Below are positions 53,823 through 63,301 of a stretch of 64,000 nucleotides of DNA, one piece after another (position 1 is the first letter of the stretch; each line of letters starts with the position of its first letter). Both the position numbers and the translations under genes were made by a program. A model generated the notes under the pieces. That model saw only the letters and a list, made by a program, of their open reading frames with translations. It did not search any database and was not told the origin of the DNA. The stretch is from Rhodobacteraceae bacterium EL129 (lineage in GTDB: Bacteria > Pseudomonadota > Alphaproteobacteria > Rhodobacterales > Rhodobacteraceae): assembly GCA_900313005.1 (NCBI GenBank), contig ONZJ01000002.1, positions 3,817,909 to 3,881,908 on the forward strand, read 5' to 3'.

Positions 53823-54563
53823 ATGCGATTGCAGGGTAAAACCGCGATAGTCACAGGCGGAGCTAGCGGATTTGGCGCAGGGATTGCAACCAAATTCGTG
53901 GCTGAGGGGGCCACGGTGATGATCGCTGATCTGAATGCAGAGGGCGCGAGGGCAAAGGCTGAGGAGCTGGGATGCCTTGGTGTGTCTGTAGATGTCTCGG
54001 ACGCCGCTTCGGTGCAGGCGATGTACGAGGCGGCGATGCAGGCCATGGGGTTGCCCGACATCGTGGTGAACAACGCCGGGATCACTCATGTGCCACAGGG
54101 GTTGGAGTACGTTACCGAGGATGATTTTGACCGGGTGTTCGCGGTCAACTGCAAGTCGGTCTATCTGACCGCGCGTGCCTTTGTGCCTGGAATGAAGGAG
54201 CGCGGAACCGGTTGCATTCTGAATGTCGCCTCGACCGCGGGTGTCAGCCCGAGACCCAAGCTGAACTGGTACAATGCCAGCAAAGGCTGGATGATCACCG
54301 CCACCAAGGCGATGGCGGTGGAGCTGGCCCCTGAGGGGATACGTGTGAATGCGATCAACCCGGTGGCCGGTGAGACGCCGCTGCTGGCCAGTTTCATGGG
54401 TGAGGATACACCCGAGATGCGCGCCAAGTTCCTGAGCACCATTCCGATGGGCCGGTTTTCGACGCCAGAGGATATGGGGAATGCGGCGTGCTATCTGTGC
54501 TCGGACGAGGCTAGTATGGTGACGGGGGTCTGCATGGAGGTGGACGGGGGGCGGTGTATTTGA
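53823..54563 (+). CDS. SDR-family oxidoreductase
   Basis: A 246-residue short-chain dehydrogenase with TGGASGFGAGIA (coenzyme loop), NNAGITH, the catalytic Ser in NVASTAG and the YxxxK pair in LNWYNASKGW. The closest pattern is a FabG/glucose-1-dehydrogenase-like SDR, so the substrate is open. AGGAGAACG precedes the ATG. It starts 10 bases after the glycosylase gene, and a hairpin follows it before the deoxysugar operon. Confidence 0.85.
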   Translation: MRLQGKTAIVTGGASGFGAGIATKFVAEGATVMIADLNAEGARAKAEELGCLGVSVDVSDAASVQAMYEAAMQAMGLPDIVVNNAGITHVPQGLEYVTEDDFDRVFAVNCKSVYLTARAFVPGMKERGTGCILNVASTAGVSPRPKLNWYNASKGWMITATKAMAVELAPEGIRVNAINPVAGETPLLASFMGEDTPEMRAKFLSTIPMGRFSTPEDMGNAACYLCSDEASMVTGVCMEVDGGRCI

Positions 54564-54599
54564 AGCACCCAGCCGGTTAACAGGCCGCAGGCCCCGGCC

Positions 54600-54628
54600 A
54601 TCGTCAGGCCCCCCCTTGGCCTGGCGAT
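54600..54628. terminator. Intergenic hairpin, possible terminator
   Basis: An 11-bp stem with one mismatch-type G-T pair (54600-54610 with 54618-54628) and a 7-base C-rich loop, between the SDR gene and gmd. There is no good T-run, so it may be a structured leader rather than an intrinsic terminator. Confidence 0.4.
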
Positions 54629-54810
54629 ATTGCTGATGAAGCTGTGACAATTGTTCTGTGGAGGTGCGTTGCAGGCATAAAGCGCATTGGAATTTTCGTT
54701 TGATCGCCTGTCCGGGGCCTGACAAGGTCCGCGGCGCATTCCAAGGTCTGTTCAAACCGCGCCAATACAGGTAATCCCATCTCAACCAAACGTATCAAGA
54801 GGCTGAACCT

Positions 54811-55869
54811 TTGAAAAAAGCACTGATCACCGGGGTCACGGGCCAGGATGGCGCCTATCTGTCAGAGTTTCTGCTGGAGAAGGGATACGAGGTGCACGGC
54901 ATCAAGCGGCGCACCTCTTTGTTCAATACCGCCAGGATTGACCACCTGTTTGAAGGTGAGCCGGGACAGACGGGCCAGTTTCAGCTGCACCACGGCGATA
55001 TGACGGATAGTTCGTCTTTGACCAACGTGTTGCAGAAGGTGCGGCCGGATGAGGTGTATAACCTTGCCGCGCAGAGCCATGTGGCGGTCAGTTTCGAGGA
55101 ACCTGAGTATACTGCCAACTCAGACGCGATGGGTGCGTTGCGTCTGCTTGAAGCGATCCGGTTTCTGGGCATGGGCGATACAACGCGGTTTTATCAGGCC
55201 TCGACCTCGGAATTGTACGGGTTGGTGCAGGAGACGCCTCAGAAGGAAAGCACACCGTTTTATCCACGCTCGCCCTATGCGGTTGCGAAGCTCTACGCCT
55301 ATTGGATCACGATCAACTACCGCGAGTCGTACAATATGTACGCGTGTAACGGCATTCTATTTAACCACGAAAGCCCCATTCGCGGTGAGACATTTGTGAC
55401 CCGCAAGATCACGCGGGCTTTGGCGCGGATCAAACTGGGCATGCAGGACGAATTGCTGTTGGGCAACATGGACGCCAAGCGCGATTGGGGCCATGCACGG
55501 GATTACGTGCAGATGATGTGGCTGATGCTGCAACAAGATACGCCCGAGGATTATGTGATCGCCACGGGCCAGCAATATTCGGTGCGTGAATTTGTGGCGC
55601 GTGCGGCTGAAAAGCTGGACATTCCGCTGACCTTTGAGGGCAGTGGTGTGGATGAGGTGGCCAAGGATGCCGAGGGCCGCGTGGTGGTGCGGGTTGATCC
55701 TCAGTATTTCCGTCCTGCGGAAGTTGAGACCTTGCTGGGCGATGCATCCAAGGCTCGGCAACAGTTGGGCTGGGAGTCTGAGACCTCGTTCGAGGCGCTG
55801 GTGGATGAGATGGTGACATCTGATCTGGCTGAGGCCGAAGCGCAGAAGCGTGCGGCTGAACACGGATGA
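54811..55869 (+). CDS. gmd: GDP-mannose 4,6-dehydratase
   Basis: Converts GDP-D-mannose to GDP-4-keto-6-deoxy-D-mannose, the entry to fucose, colitose and perosamine. The 352-residue extended SDR has [27 protein letters not shown], the catalytic [10 protein letters not shown] and [15 protein letters not shown]. It starts with TTG at 54811 with AAGAGG upstream. It overlaps the next gene by 4 bases, so the three deoxysugar genes form one operon. Confidence 0.95.
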   Translation: MKKALITGVTGQDGAYLSEFLLEKGYEVHGIKRRTSLFNTARIDHLFEGEPGQTGQFQLHHGDMTDSSSLTNVLQKVRPDEVYNLAAQSHVAVSFEEPEYTANSDAMGALRLLEAIRFLGMGDTTRFYQASTSELYGLVQETPQKESTPFYPRSPYAVAKLYAYWITINYRESYNMYACNGILFNHESPIRGETFVTRKITRALARIKLGMQDELLLGNMDAKRDWGHARDYVQMMWLMLQQDTPEDYVIATGQQYSVREFVARAAEKLDIPLTFEGSGVDEVAKDAEGRVVVRVDPQYFRPAEVETLLGDASKARQQLGWESETSFEALVDEMVTSDLAEAEAQKRAAEHG

Positions 55870-56786
55870 AAGTGTTCCTGACAGGGGGACGCGGCATGGT
55901 GGGCCGCGCGGTACAGGATGATCCTGCCGCTGCTGGTCATGAGATCATTGCCCCCAGTTCGGCGGAGTTGGACCTGACGGACCGTCGTGCGGTGATGGCC
56001 GCCGTGGCCGCGGCCAAGCCTGATCTGGTGATCCACTCTGCCGGCCGCGTGGGCGGCATTCAGGCCAATATGGCCAATAAGGCCGGATTTCTGGCCGATA
56101 ATATGGATATGGGGCTGAACATTGTGCTGGCCTCGGCTGAGGCGGGGGTGCCGCAGCTGTTGAATCTAGGATCGTCGTGCATGTATCCGCATGATGCGCC
56201 CAATCCATTGCGCGAGGAAAGCCTCGGCAAGGGCGAGCTGGAGCCGACCAACGAAGGTTATGGATTGGCCAAGCTATCGGTGGCGCGGCTTTGTGCTTTC
56301 ATGTCCGAGCAGAACGAGGGGCTGAGCTATAAGACGCTGATGCCCTGTAACCTTTATGGCTTGCACGATAAGTTTGACCCCGAGCGGTCCCATCTGGTGC
56401 CGGCGATCATTCGCAAGGTGCATGAGGCCAAGCTGTCGGGTGCACCCAGCGTTGAGATCTGGGGCGATGGCACGGCCCGACGCGAGTTCATGTTTGCAGG
56501 CGATCTGGCGGATGGCCTCTGGACCGCCGCTGCGCGGTTCAAAGACCTGCCGGAGTTTATGAATATCGGGTTGGGCCATGATCATTCGATCAACGACTAT
56601 TATGCCGAGGCGGCAAGGGTGATTGGTTGGCAGGGGGCGTTTACCCATGACCTGACCAAGCCCACGGGGATGAAGCAGAAGCTGGTGTCCGTGGCCCGGC
56701 AAGAGGCCTTTGGCTGGACGGCTGCGCATTCGCTGGCTGAAGGGCTGGCGCTGACCTATGCCCATTTCAAGGAGCATCACGCATGA
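55866..56786 (+). CDS. GDP-L-fucose / GDP-L-colitose synthase-like epimerase-reductase
   Basis: A 306-residue bifunctional SDR of the Fcl/WcaG family: [17 protein letters not shown], the catalytic YGLAKL and [12 protein letters not shown]. True Fcl usually has a TNEPYAIAKI segment; this protein reads [10 protein letters not shown], a pattern I associate with GDP-colitose synthase (ColC). Together with the 3-dehydratase gene that follows, colitose synthesis is the better guess, but fucose cannot be excluded. Confidence 0.78.
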   Translation: MKVFLTGGRGMVGRAVQDDPAAAGHEIIAPSSAELDLTDRRAVMAAVAAAKPDLVIHSAGRVGGIQANMANKAGFLADNMDMGLNIVLASAEAGVPQLLNLGSSCMYPHDAPNPLREESLGKGELEPTNEGYGLAKLSVARLCAFMSEQNEGLSYKTLMPCNLYGLHDKFDPERSHLVPAIIRKVHEAKLSGAPSVEIWGDGTARREFMFAGDLADGLWTAAARFKDLPEFMNIGLGHDHSINDYYAEAARVIGWQGAFTHDLTKPTGMKQKLVSVARQEAFGWTAAHSLAEGLALTYAHFKEHHA

Positions 56787-57967
56787 GCGAGATCCACTTT
56801 CCATTGGCGACGACAAGTTGGGACGCGGCCGAATATGCGGCCATCGACCGGGTGGTGAAATCGGGCATGTTCTCGATGGGGCCGGAAGTGGCCAAGTTCG
56901 AACGCCAGTTTGCGGATGCGATGGGATCGGCCCATGCGGTGATGGTCAACTCAGGCTCAAGCGCGAACCTGCTGATCGTGGCGGCGCTGCGCTATCATTC
57001 GTCCAATCCCATCCCAGAGGGCTCGGAAGTGATCGTGCCGGCGGTCAGCTGGTCGACGACATATTATCCGCTGCATCAATACGGGCTGGTGCAGAAGTTT
57101 GTCGATATTGACCCCGACACGTTGAACTATGATCTGGACGCGCTGGAGGCAGCTATCAGCCCTGAGACGCGTGCCATCATGGTGGTGAACCTTTTGGGCA
57201 ATCCGAATGAGTTTGCCCGGATCGAGGCGATGGTGAAGGGTCGCGATATCATCGTGATTGAGGACAATTGCGAGAGCCTGGGGGCGACGTTTGAGGGCCG
57301 ACAAGCGGGCACCTTCGGGATAGCGGGCAGCTATTCGTCGTTCTTTTCACACCATATTGCCACGATGGAAGGTGGGCTGGTGGTGACAGATGATGAAGAG
57401 CTTTATCACATCATGCTGTCTGTGCGCTCGCACGGTTGGACGCGGCATTTGCCGAAGGAAAACCATGTGACGGGCACCAAATCGGATGACCCGTTTGAGG
57501 AAAGCTTCAAGTTCGTGCTGCCCGGGTACAACCTGCGCCCGGTTGAGATGTCAGGGGCCATCGGACAAGAGCAGATTGCCAAGTTGCCGATGATCGTATC
57601 CGAGCGCCGCGCCAATGCCGAAAGGTTTCGTGCGGTGATGCAAGGTTATCCTCAGATCCGCATCCAGCGCGAGATTGGCGAGAGCAGCTGGTTCGGCTTT
57701 GCCATGGTGGTGCAACCGGACGCCGGGTTTGATCGCGCAGCGTTGCTGGCTGCCCTGAACAAACACGGCGTGGAATGTCGCCCCGTGGTGGCGGGGAACT
57801 TTGCCAAAAACGATGTGGTCATCAATCATATGCCGCATAGCATCCACGGCACGCTGACCCATGCGGACGACATTGACCGCAATGGGTTGTTCATTGGCAA
57901 TCACCATTATCCTCTGGACACGGCCTGGGATGCCTTGCGCGCCGCGTTGGACGAGGTGGTTGGGTAG
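56783..57967 (+). CDS. PLP-dependent GDP-4-keto-6-deoxymannose 3-dehydratase-like protein (ColD/RfbH type)
   Basis: A 394-residue DegT/DnrJ/EryC1/StrS-fold protein. In aminotransferases of this family a Lys binds PLP; here that position is His (H190 in SSFFSHHIATMEGG, aligned with the Lys six residues before the EGG). A His there is the mark of ColD and RfbH, which remove the 3-OH to make 3,6-dideoxysugars. With gmd and the synthase in one operon, the likely pathway is GDP-colitose or a related GDP-3,6-dideoxyhexose for O-antigen or capsule. The overlap is ATGA. Confidence 0.85.
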   Translation: MSEIHFPLATTSWDAAEYAAIDRVVKSGMFSMGPEVAKFERQFADAMGSAHAVMVNSGSSANLLIVAALRYHSSNPIPEGSEVIVPAVSWSTTYYPLHQYGLVQKFVDIDPDTLNYDLDALEAAISPETRAIMVVNLLGNPNEFARIEAMVKGRDIIVIEDNCESLGATFEGRQAGTFGIAGSYSSFFSHHIATMEGGLVVTDDEELYHIMLSVRSHGWTRHLPKENHVTGTKSDDPFEESFKFVLPGYNLRPVEMSGAIGQEQIAKLPMIVSERRANAERFRAVMQGYPQIRIQREIGESSWFGFAMVVQPDAGFDRAALLAALNKHGVECRPVVAGNFAKNDVVINHMPHSIHGTLTHADDIDRNGLFIGNHHYPLDTAWDALRAALDEVVG

Positions 57968-58075
57968 TTTCAGTTAAATTGAGTGCGTGCCGCACGCTTT
58001 ATGTCTCGTCATTCGCCTGCGGCTGCTTCCTCGGAGACAGGTTGCGAGGCGACTTGCTGATGACAGGCTTGCGCC

Positions 58076-59035
58076 CTAGGCGACACCCGCTCGCAGGATG
58101 TCGTGGATATGGACCAACCCTTGCAAGGTGTTGTCGTCCGAGACAGCAAAAAGCGCGCTGATTTTGGAGGTGTTCATCACGCCCAAAGCTTCGGGTGCCA
58201 GTGCATCAGGCGAGATGGTGAGGGGGTTCAGGGTGGCGACTTCGGCGGCGGTGCGCGTCATCAGGTCAGACATGTTGCGGCGCAGGTCGCCGTCGGTGAT
58301 CATGCCGATCAACTTGCCATTTTCGATGAGGGCTGCGACGCCAAAACCCTTGGCGGTCATTTCGAGCAGAGCCTCGGGCATTGGCGTTACGCTGTGCACG
58401 ATGGGCAGGTCGTCGCCTGTGTGCATCAGAGCTGAGACCGTGAGAAGTTGAGCGCCCAGGGTGCCACCGGGGTGGAAGGCAAGGAAGTTTTCGCGTTCAA
58501 ACCCGCGCAGATTCATAAGCGCCACGGCCAACGCGTCGCCCATGGCCGCGGTACATGTGGTTGATGTCGTTGGGGCCATGCCAATGCCGCAGGCTTCGGG
58601 GGCGTTGGGCAGAGGCAGGACGTGGGTGGCCTGGCGGCCCAGGGTGCCATCGGGTTTTTTGGTGATGGCGATCAGAGGGATCTGGAATCGTTTGGCGTGG
58701 GCTATGATATCGGCCAGTTCGCGGGTCTCGCCTGAGTTGGAGATCAGGATCAGCGCGTCATCGGGGGTGATCATGCCGAGATCACCGTGTGAGGCCTCGC
58801 CCGGATGGACGTATTGCGCCGGTGTGCCGGTGCTGGCCATGGTGGCGGCGATCTTGGCGGCGATATGGCCGGATTTGCCCATGCCGGAGAGGATCACGCG
58901 GCCTTTGACCTTCAGGAGCGTCTCGATGCAAGAATCAAAGTCAGGTGGCAGGTCGTCGCGCAATTGCACAAGCGCGTCAGCTTCGATGGCCAGCACATCG
59001 CGGGCGATGTCGGATGGGGTTGGGGCGACGGGCAT
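58076..59035 (-). CDS. kdsD: Arabinose-5-phosphate isomerase (KpsF/GutQ/KdsD family)
   Basis: Isomerises ribulose-5-phosphate and arabinose-5-phosphate, the first step of Kdo synthesis for LPS. The 319-residue protein has an N-terminal SIS domain (GMGKSGHIAAKIAATMASTG, LISNSGETREL) and two C-terminal CBS domains (about 200-315, with MITDGDLRR). The start is MPVAPTPSD at 59035. It is convergent with the deoxysugar operon and fits the same cell-surface polysaccharide theme. Confidence 0.9.
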   Translation of the reverse strand: MPVAPTPSDIARDVLAIEADALVQLRDDLPPDFDSCIETLLKVKGRVILSGMGKSGHIAAKIAATMASTGTPAQYVHPGEASHGDLGMITPDDALILISNSGETRELADIIAHAKRFQIPLIAITKKPDGTLGRQATHVLPLPNAPEACGIGMAPTTSTTCTAAMGDALAVALMNLRGFERENFLAFHPGGTLGAQLLTVSALMHTGDDLPIVHSVTPMPEALLEMTAKGFGVAALIENGKLIGMITDGDLRRNMSDLMTRTAAEVATLNPLTISPDALAPEALGVMNTSKISALFAVSDDNTLQGLVHIHDILRAGVA

Positions 59036-59127
59036 CGTGGTCTCCAAACAGATCAGTGTCTGGTCATACCCCGGTGTTTGCCCAAGGCCAAGCCTTCTCA
59101 TTGACCCACGTGGATGCGCGGCCTGCG

Positions 59128-59598
59128 CTACTTGGCAAAGCGGCTTTCGATTTCGGCCAGTCCGGCCTCATAAATACCGGCCACGGCTTGTTCCATGTTG
59201 GGGTCATCTGACTTGAATTTGCCCGACCAGGTTATTCTGTGGGGTTTGCCGCGTGTCAGCGAGAGTGTGGCCACATAGCGATCCAGTGGAAAGGGTGCGT
59301 CAGTGATGCTGTAGGTGTAGGACAGCCCCGCTTCGACGGCGATCAGCTTTTCCCAGACTTCGGCGTCTTCGCCCACGGTGATCCGGCGGAACACCGCCCC
59401 GTCGCGGGCTTTCAGCGCGCAGTCGGAAATGCTGGGGTGCCAATCGTCGATATCGCAGAAATCACCGATGGCTTGCCAGATCTCGACGGCGTTTCCGTCC
59501 AATGTGATCGCGCGCTCAACTGTATAATTTTCTGCAATGGCGTGATGTGCGGTGACAGCTGTTAGCGCGGCGATGCCCAAAAAATGGCTAAGCTTCAT
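59128..59598 (-). CDS. Exported SRPBCC-family (polyketide cyclase-like) protein
   Basis: A 156-residue protein with a signal peptide (about 1-22, ending AIAEN) and a START/SRPBCC helix-grip domain: VEIWQAIGDFCDIDDWHPSI and the C-terminal helix AVAGIYEAGLAEIESRF. Ligand unknown. GGGAGA precedes the start. Confidence 0.78.
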   Translation of the reverse strand: MKLSHFLGIAALTAVTAHHAIAENYTVERAITLDGNAVEIWQAIGDFCDIDDWHPSISDCALKARDGAVFRRITVGEDAEVWEKLIAVEAGLSYTYSITDAPFPLDRYVATLSLTRGKPHRITWSGKFKSDDPNMEQAVAGIYEAGLAEIESRFAK

Positions 59599-59655
59599 AG
59601 TCGTCTCCCCTTGTCTGATATCATTTCAGGATATCACAGTTTGCAGGGGATTTCA

Positions 59656-60564
59656 CTAAGACAGGAAGTTCATATGGCTCTCGCCACGGGCCTCGGACAG
59701 GGCGATCTGTTTCTGGCGTTCGCGGAAGCGGTCTTTGTCGGCCTCGGTGGTTTCCCCGTGGCAGTGGGTGCAGGACACACCGTGTTCATAGGTGTCGCGT
59801 TGCATATCCTCGGGCAGAATGGGGCGGCGGCAGGCGTAGCACAGCTCGTGCGGGCCTTCGGCCAGCCCGTGGCTGACGGACACGCGGCCGTCGAAGACAA
59901 AGCAGTCGCCTTGCCATGTGCTGTCGGTCTGGGGCACCTCTTCGAGGTATTTCAGGATGCCACCTTTGAGGTGATAGACGTCCTCGACCCCTTGGCCCAG
60001 CAGGTAGTTGGTGGATTTTTCGCAGCGGATGCCGCCGGTGCAGAACATGGCGATGCGTTTGTTGTGAAACCGCTCTTTGTTGGCCTCCCACCATGCCGGG
60101 AAATCGCGGAAGCTGGCGGTTTCGGGGTCGATGGCGCCTTCAAAGGTGCCGATGGCCACTTCGTAATCGTTGCGGGTGTCGATCACGGCCACATCCGGCG
60201 ACGTGATCAACGCGTTCCAATCGGCGGGGTCCACGTAGTGGCCGGTGCCAGTCATTGGGTCCACGTCGGGCTGGCCCATGGTGACGATTTCTTTCTTGAG
60301 GCGCACCTTGAGGCGGCGGAAGGGTTGATCGGTGCTGTGGCTTTCCTTGTGTTCCAGATCGGCGCAACCGGGCAGGGCGCGCAGATGGGCCAGCACTGCG
60401 TCAATGCCCGCACGCGGCCCGGCGATGGTTCCGTTGAGGCCTTCGTGGGCCAGCAGAAGCGTGCCTGAGATGCCGTTGTCTTCGCACAGTTTCAACAGCG
60501 GCGGTTGAATGGCCGCCGGATTTTCAAACCGGGTGAAGTGGTAGAGGGCTGCGATGGTGAACAT
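59656..60564 (-). CDS. trhO: tRNA uridine(34) hydroxylase TrhO (rhodanese-fold)
   Basis: Oxygen-dependent hydroxylation of U34 in tRNA (ho5U), later used for mo5U/cmo5U. The 302-residue protein has the N-terminal YceA domain (HEGLNGTIAG), the central rhodanese domain with IDTRNDYEVAIGTF and the active-site Cys in FCTGGIRCEKST, and a C-terminal Cys-rich part (CYACRRPI, CTHCHG) that may bind zinc. The frame is open to 60735, but the family N-terminus sets the start at 60564. Confidence 0.92.
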   Translation of the reverse strand: MFTIAALYHFTRFENPAAIQPPLLKLCEDNGISGTLLLAHEGLNGTIAGPRAGIDAVLAHLRALPGCADLEHKESHSTDQPFRRLKVRLKKEIVTMGQPDVDPMTGTGHYVDPADWNALITSPDVAVIDTRNDYEVAIGTFEGAIDPETASFRDFPAWWEANKERFHNKRIAMFCTGGIRCEKSTNYLLGQGVEDVYHLKGGILKYLEEVPQTDSTWQGDCFVFDGRVSVSHGLAEGPHELCYACRRPILPEDMQRDTYEHGVSCTHCHGETTEADKDRFRERQKQIALSEARGESHMNFLS

Positions 60565-60605
60565 GGCAGCGCATTTAGGCCTTTGGGCCAGCTGACGCAA
60601 GAGGT

Positions 60606-61235
60606 CTAGCTGGGGGTGTTGCGGGCAATGACCTCTTGCAGCTTTGGCTGATCGGCCACGGCGCGCGCCAGATGGGCCAACACAGGGCTGGCGGATTGCA
60701 CGTGGTCGGGGTCCAGCCATGTGGTGAGGGTCCAAGCCAGGTAGTCAACGCCATAGGGTTGATCACCCAGCAGGAAGGGACCTTGTGTGATAGCATCGCC
60801 AAACAAAGCTAGATGGCGGGCGATGTAAGAAAACGCAGCAGATTTGACAGCGGGCACGCTCGCGGGATCATCGGTGTATCGCTCGGTGTAGTAATAGCGC
60901 AGAACGGCCTCGTAGACATTGGCATGAAGGAAAGCCAGCCAGCGGTCATGCTGGGCGCGTTCGGATGTGCCAGGGGCCGGGGCCAACCCGCAATGAGGGT
61001 GTGCATCGGCCAGATGGTTCAGGATGGCCGGCACTTCGGTGATGATCGAACCGTCGGGATGTTTCAGCGCGGGCACCTGACCGCGTGGATTAACCGCCTG
61101 AAACTCAGCCGTTTCCAGCGCGCCGTTGTCGACGTCCAGATTGTGAAAGGTGAAGGGGATCTCTGCCGCGACCAGCGCGACCTCGATTGCGGCGGACCCG
61201 CTCTCGGGATAGCCATAGAGAACGTAGCCTGTCAT
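60606..61235 (-). CDS. Glutathione S-transferase family protein
   Basis: A 209-residue GST: thioredoxin-fold N-terminus with YGYPESGSAAIEVALVAAE and the cis-Pro and glutathione Ser/Glu region VNPRGQVPALKHPDGSIITE, then an all-helical C-terminal domain (about 85-205). The catalytic Ser/Cys of the beta/theta classes is probably in the N-terminal ESGS turn. Substrate unknown. It is divergent from pncA. Confidence 0.87.
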   Translation of the reverse strand: MTGYVLYGYPESGSAAIEVALVAAEIPFTFHNLDVDNGALETAEFQAVNPRGQVPALKHPDGSIITEVPAILNHLADAHPHCGLAPAPGTSERAQHDRWLAFLHANVYEAVLRYYYTERYTDDPASVPAVKSAAFSYIARHLALFGDAITQGPFLLGDQPYGVDYLAWTLTTWLDPDHVQSASPVLAHLARAVADQPKLQEVIARNTPS

Positions 61236-61365
61236 GTTCGGTCCTTTCAGAATATGCGTTTGCCCTGCCGACGGTAGGATGGGTATGGTTCCCTGACAAG
61301 TGTCGGAACCGCCTTTCAGAATGAAGTGGCCCGGCAGGCGAGATTTGACACAGGAGGGTCATGCC

Positions 61366-61965
61366 ATGACCAACGCGCTGATCGTGATTGATGTGCAGAA
61401 CGATTTTTGCCCAGGCGGTGCGCTGGCTGTCAGCGGCGGAGATGAGATTGTTGCGGGCATCAACGCCCGGATGGCCGACTTTGATGCGGTGATCTTGACG
61501 CAGGATTGGCACCCGGCGGGGCATTCCTCTTTCGCGTCCTCACACCCAGGCAAGGCACCGATGGAGATGATCGACATGGCTTACGGCCCACAAGTGCTGT
61601 GGCCGGATCATTGCCTTCAGGGCAGCGCGGGGGCGGCGTTTCATGACGGGCTGGATACGGATCGTGCCGATATGATTGTACGCAAGGGCTACAACCCGCA
61701 GATCGACAGCTATTCCGGGTTCTTTGAGAACGATCAGACCACTCCCACGGGACTGCACGGATATTTGCAGGTGCGCGGCATTGAGACGTTGACCCTGGTC
61801 GGGCTGGCCACCGATTTCTGCGTGAACTTTACCGCGGTTGATGCCGCCAAGCTGGGATATGCCGTGACAGTCGACACAACCCTGTGCCGCGCAATTGACA
61901 TTGGCGGATCCCTGGCAGCGGCAACTGATGGGATGCGTGCCGCCGGTGTGATCCTTGAAGGTTAA
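61366..61965 (+). CDS. pncA: Nicotinamidase
   Basis: Hydrolyses nicotinamide to nicotinate for NAD salvage. The 199-residue protein has the full catalytic triad D9 (IVIDVQNDF), K107 (IVRKGYNP) and C152 (ATDFCVNFTA) and the metal-site segment QDWHPAGHSSF. AGGAGG precedes the start at 61366. The nicotinate phosphoribosyltransferase gene lies about 1.3 kb downstream on the same strand, giving both salvage steps in one neighbourhood. Confidence 0.95.
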   Translation: MTNALIVIDVQNDFCPGGALAVSGGDEIVAGINARMADFDAVILTQDWHPAGHSSFASSHPGKAPMEMIDMAYGPQVLWPDHCLQGSAGAAFHDGLDTDRADMIVRKGYNPQIDSYSGFFENDQTTPTGLHGYLQVRGIETLTLVGLATDFCVNFTAVDAAKLGYAVTVDTTLCRAIDIGGSLAAATDGMRAAGVILEG

Positions 61966-61971
61966 ATCCTA

Positions 61972-62790
61972 GTGGTGTTGCTCTGGCTGGTTCTGGCCTT
62001 CCCTGTCGTTTTGGCCGGCTGGATGGGGTACCGCGCCTGGGCGGTGCGGCGCGAGAGGCAGGCCTTGATGGCCACACCGCTGGGTCCGGCGGAACGCGCC
62101 ATGATCGAACACCATGTGCCCTTGGTGCGGCGATTGCCCGACGACATGCGCACCCGGTTAGACGGCAAAATACAGGTCTTTCTGGAGCAGGTTGATTTTG
62201 TCGGATGTGATGGCTTGGAGATCACCGAGGAGATGCGCCTGTCCGTGGCCGCACAAGCCTGCCTGTTGGTGGTGAACTCTGAGGCCTGGTATGACCCTTT
62301 GACCACCATCCTGATCTATCCCGGTGCTTTCAAATCACGCCAACAAAGCCACGATGGTTACGTTGTGTCTGAGGCCGAGATCATCCGCAGTGGCGAAAGC
62401 TGGACCGATGGTCCGGTGGTGTTGTCCTGGGCCCATTCGCAGGCTGGAGCCGCCAACGACCGCGATGGCCAGAACGTGGTGTTTCACGAATTTGCCCACC
62501 AGTTGGATGCCTTGTCGGGGCACACGGATGGTGCACCTTTGATGGCCGAGGGGCAGGATTATGGGGATTGGGCGCGAACGATGCAGAATGCCTATGCGCG
62601 GCACCAAAAAGCCGTATCCCAAGGCCGCGCCACCGCGATTGATGCCTATGGCGCGACCTTGCCGGAGGAGTATTTTGCGGTGGTGGTCGAGATGTTCTTT
62701 GAAACCCCAGAAGCTCTGAAACGTGAGGAGCCAGAGGTGTATGACCAGCTGGTGCAATTGATGCAGGTTGATCCCGTGGGGTGGGGATGA
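61972..62790 (+). CDS. MtfA-like zinc metallopeptidase (M90)
   Basis: A 272-residue protein with one N-terminal membrane helix (about 2-22) and the metal site HEFAH (172-176) in VVFHEFAHQLDALSG, plus a later Glu-rich helix (YFAVVVEMFFETPEAL). E. coli MtfA binds the glucose-PTS repressor Mlc and has peptidase activity; this membrane-anchored form may act on another target. It starts with GTG 6 bases after the pncA stop. Confidence 0.83.
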   Translation: MVLLWLVLAFPVVLAGWMGYRAWAVRRERQALMATPLGPAERAMIEHHVPLVRRLPDDMRTRLDGKIQVFLEQVDFVGCDGLEITEEMRLSVAAQACLLVVNSEAWYDPLTTILIYPGAFKSRQQSHDGYVVSEAEIIRSGESWTDGPVVLSWAHSQAGAANDRDGQNVVFHEFAHQLDALSGHTDGAPLMAEGQDYGDWARTMQNAYARHQKAVSQGRATAIDAYGATLPEEYFAVVVEMFFETPEALKREEPEVYDQLVQLMQVDPVGWG

Positions 62791-62841
62791 TCACTGGGAA
62801 AGAACTAGTTGCATTGATCCCAAGCAACAGAGAGGCACGAC

Positions 62842-63231
62842 ATGACCCGCGAACCAATCATTCCTGAAGCGTTAAGCTCGTATTACTCGGACTGGAAAAT
62901 GTCGCCCGGCCTGAGATCGGGGTCACATATCTTCTTTACCGGGTTCACCGGGGCAGATCCGGATGGACGCCTGCCCGAAGATCCAGAGGCGCAGATGCGC
63001 AATGCCTTCGCCAAGGTGGGATATGTCCTGCACGAGGCGGGGCTTGATTTCGGTGCTCTGGTGGAAATGACAACTTATCATGTCGGCCTGAGGGATCATC
63101 TGGAGTTGTTCAAATCAGTGCGCGCCGAATTTGTGCGGGAACCTTACCCGGCCTGGACCGCCATCGAGGTTTCCGGATTTGTGGCCGAGGGGGCTATCAT
63201 CGAAATTCGTGTTGTGGCCGCTGTCGAATAG
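62842..63231 (+). CDS. RidA-family protein lacking the deaminase arginine
   Basis: A 129-residue Rid/YjgF fold protein with the typical core (GSHIFFTGFTGAD, LHEAGLDFGALVEMTTY and C-terminal EGAIIEIRVVA). True RidA deaminases have an Arg in the PxR segment; here it reads YPAWTAIEV, so W105 takes that place. The enamine deaminase activity is therefore doubtful and it is probably one of the non-RidA Rid groups. AGAGAGG precedes the start. Confidence 0.8.
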   Translation: MTREPIIPEALSSYYSDWKMSPGLRSGSHIFFTGFTGADPDGRLPEDPEAQMRNAFAKVGYVLHEAGLDFGALVEMTTYHVGLRDHLELFKSVRAEFVREPYPAWTAIEVSGFVAEGAIIEIRVVAAVE

Positions 63232-63301
63232 CGGCCCTTGCTGCTCCTGCGTCCCTCGCCTACCCTGAATGCTGCAATGTGACTGAAGAAGGACCGCCGC
63301 C

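Noticed and set aside
54604-54798. 64-residue minus-strand frame between the SDR gene and gmd
   Set aside because: No ribosome-binding site and no recognisable family; overlaps the hairpin region. Left unannotated.
57981-58000. Short hairpin after the ColD-like gene (GTGCG-tgc-CGCAC)
   Set aside because: Only a 5-bp stem with a three-base loop and no T-run; too weak to call as a terminator.
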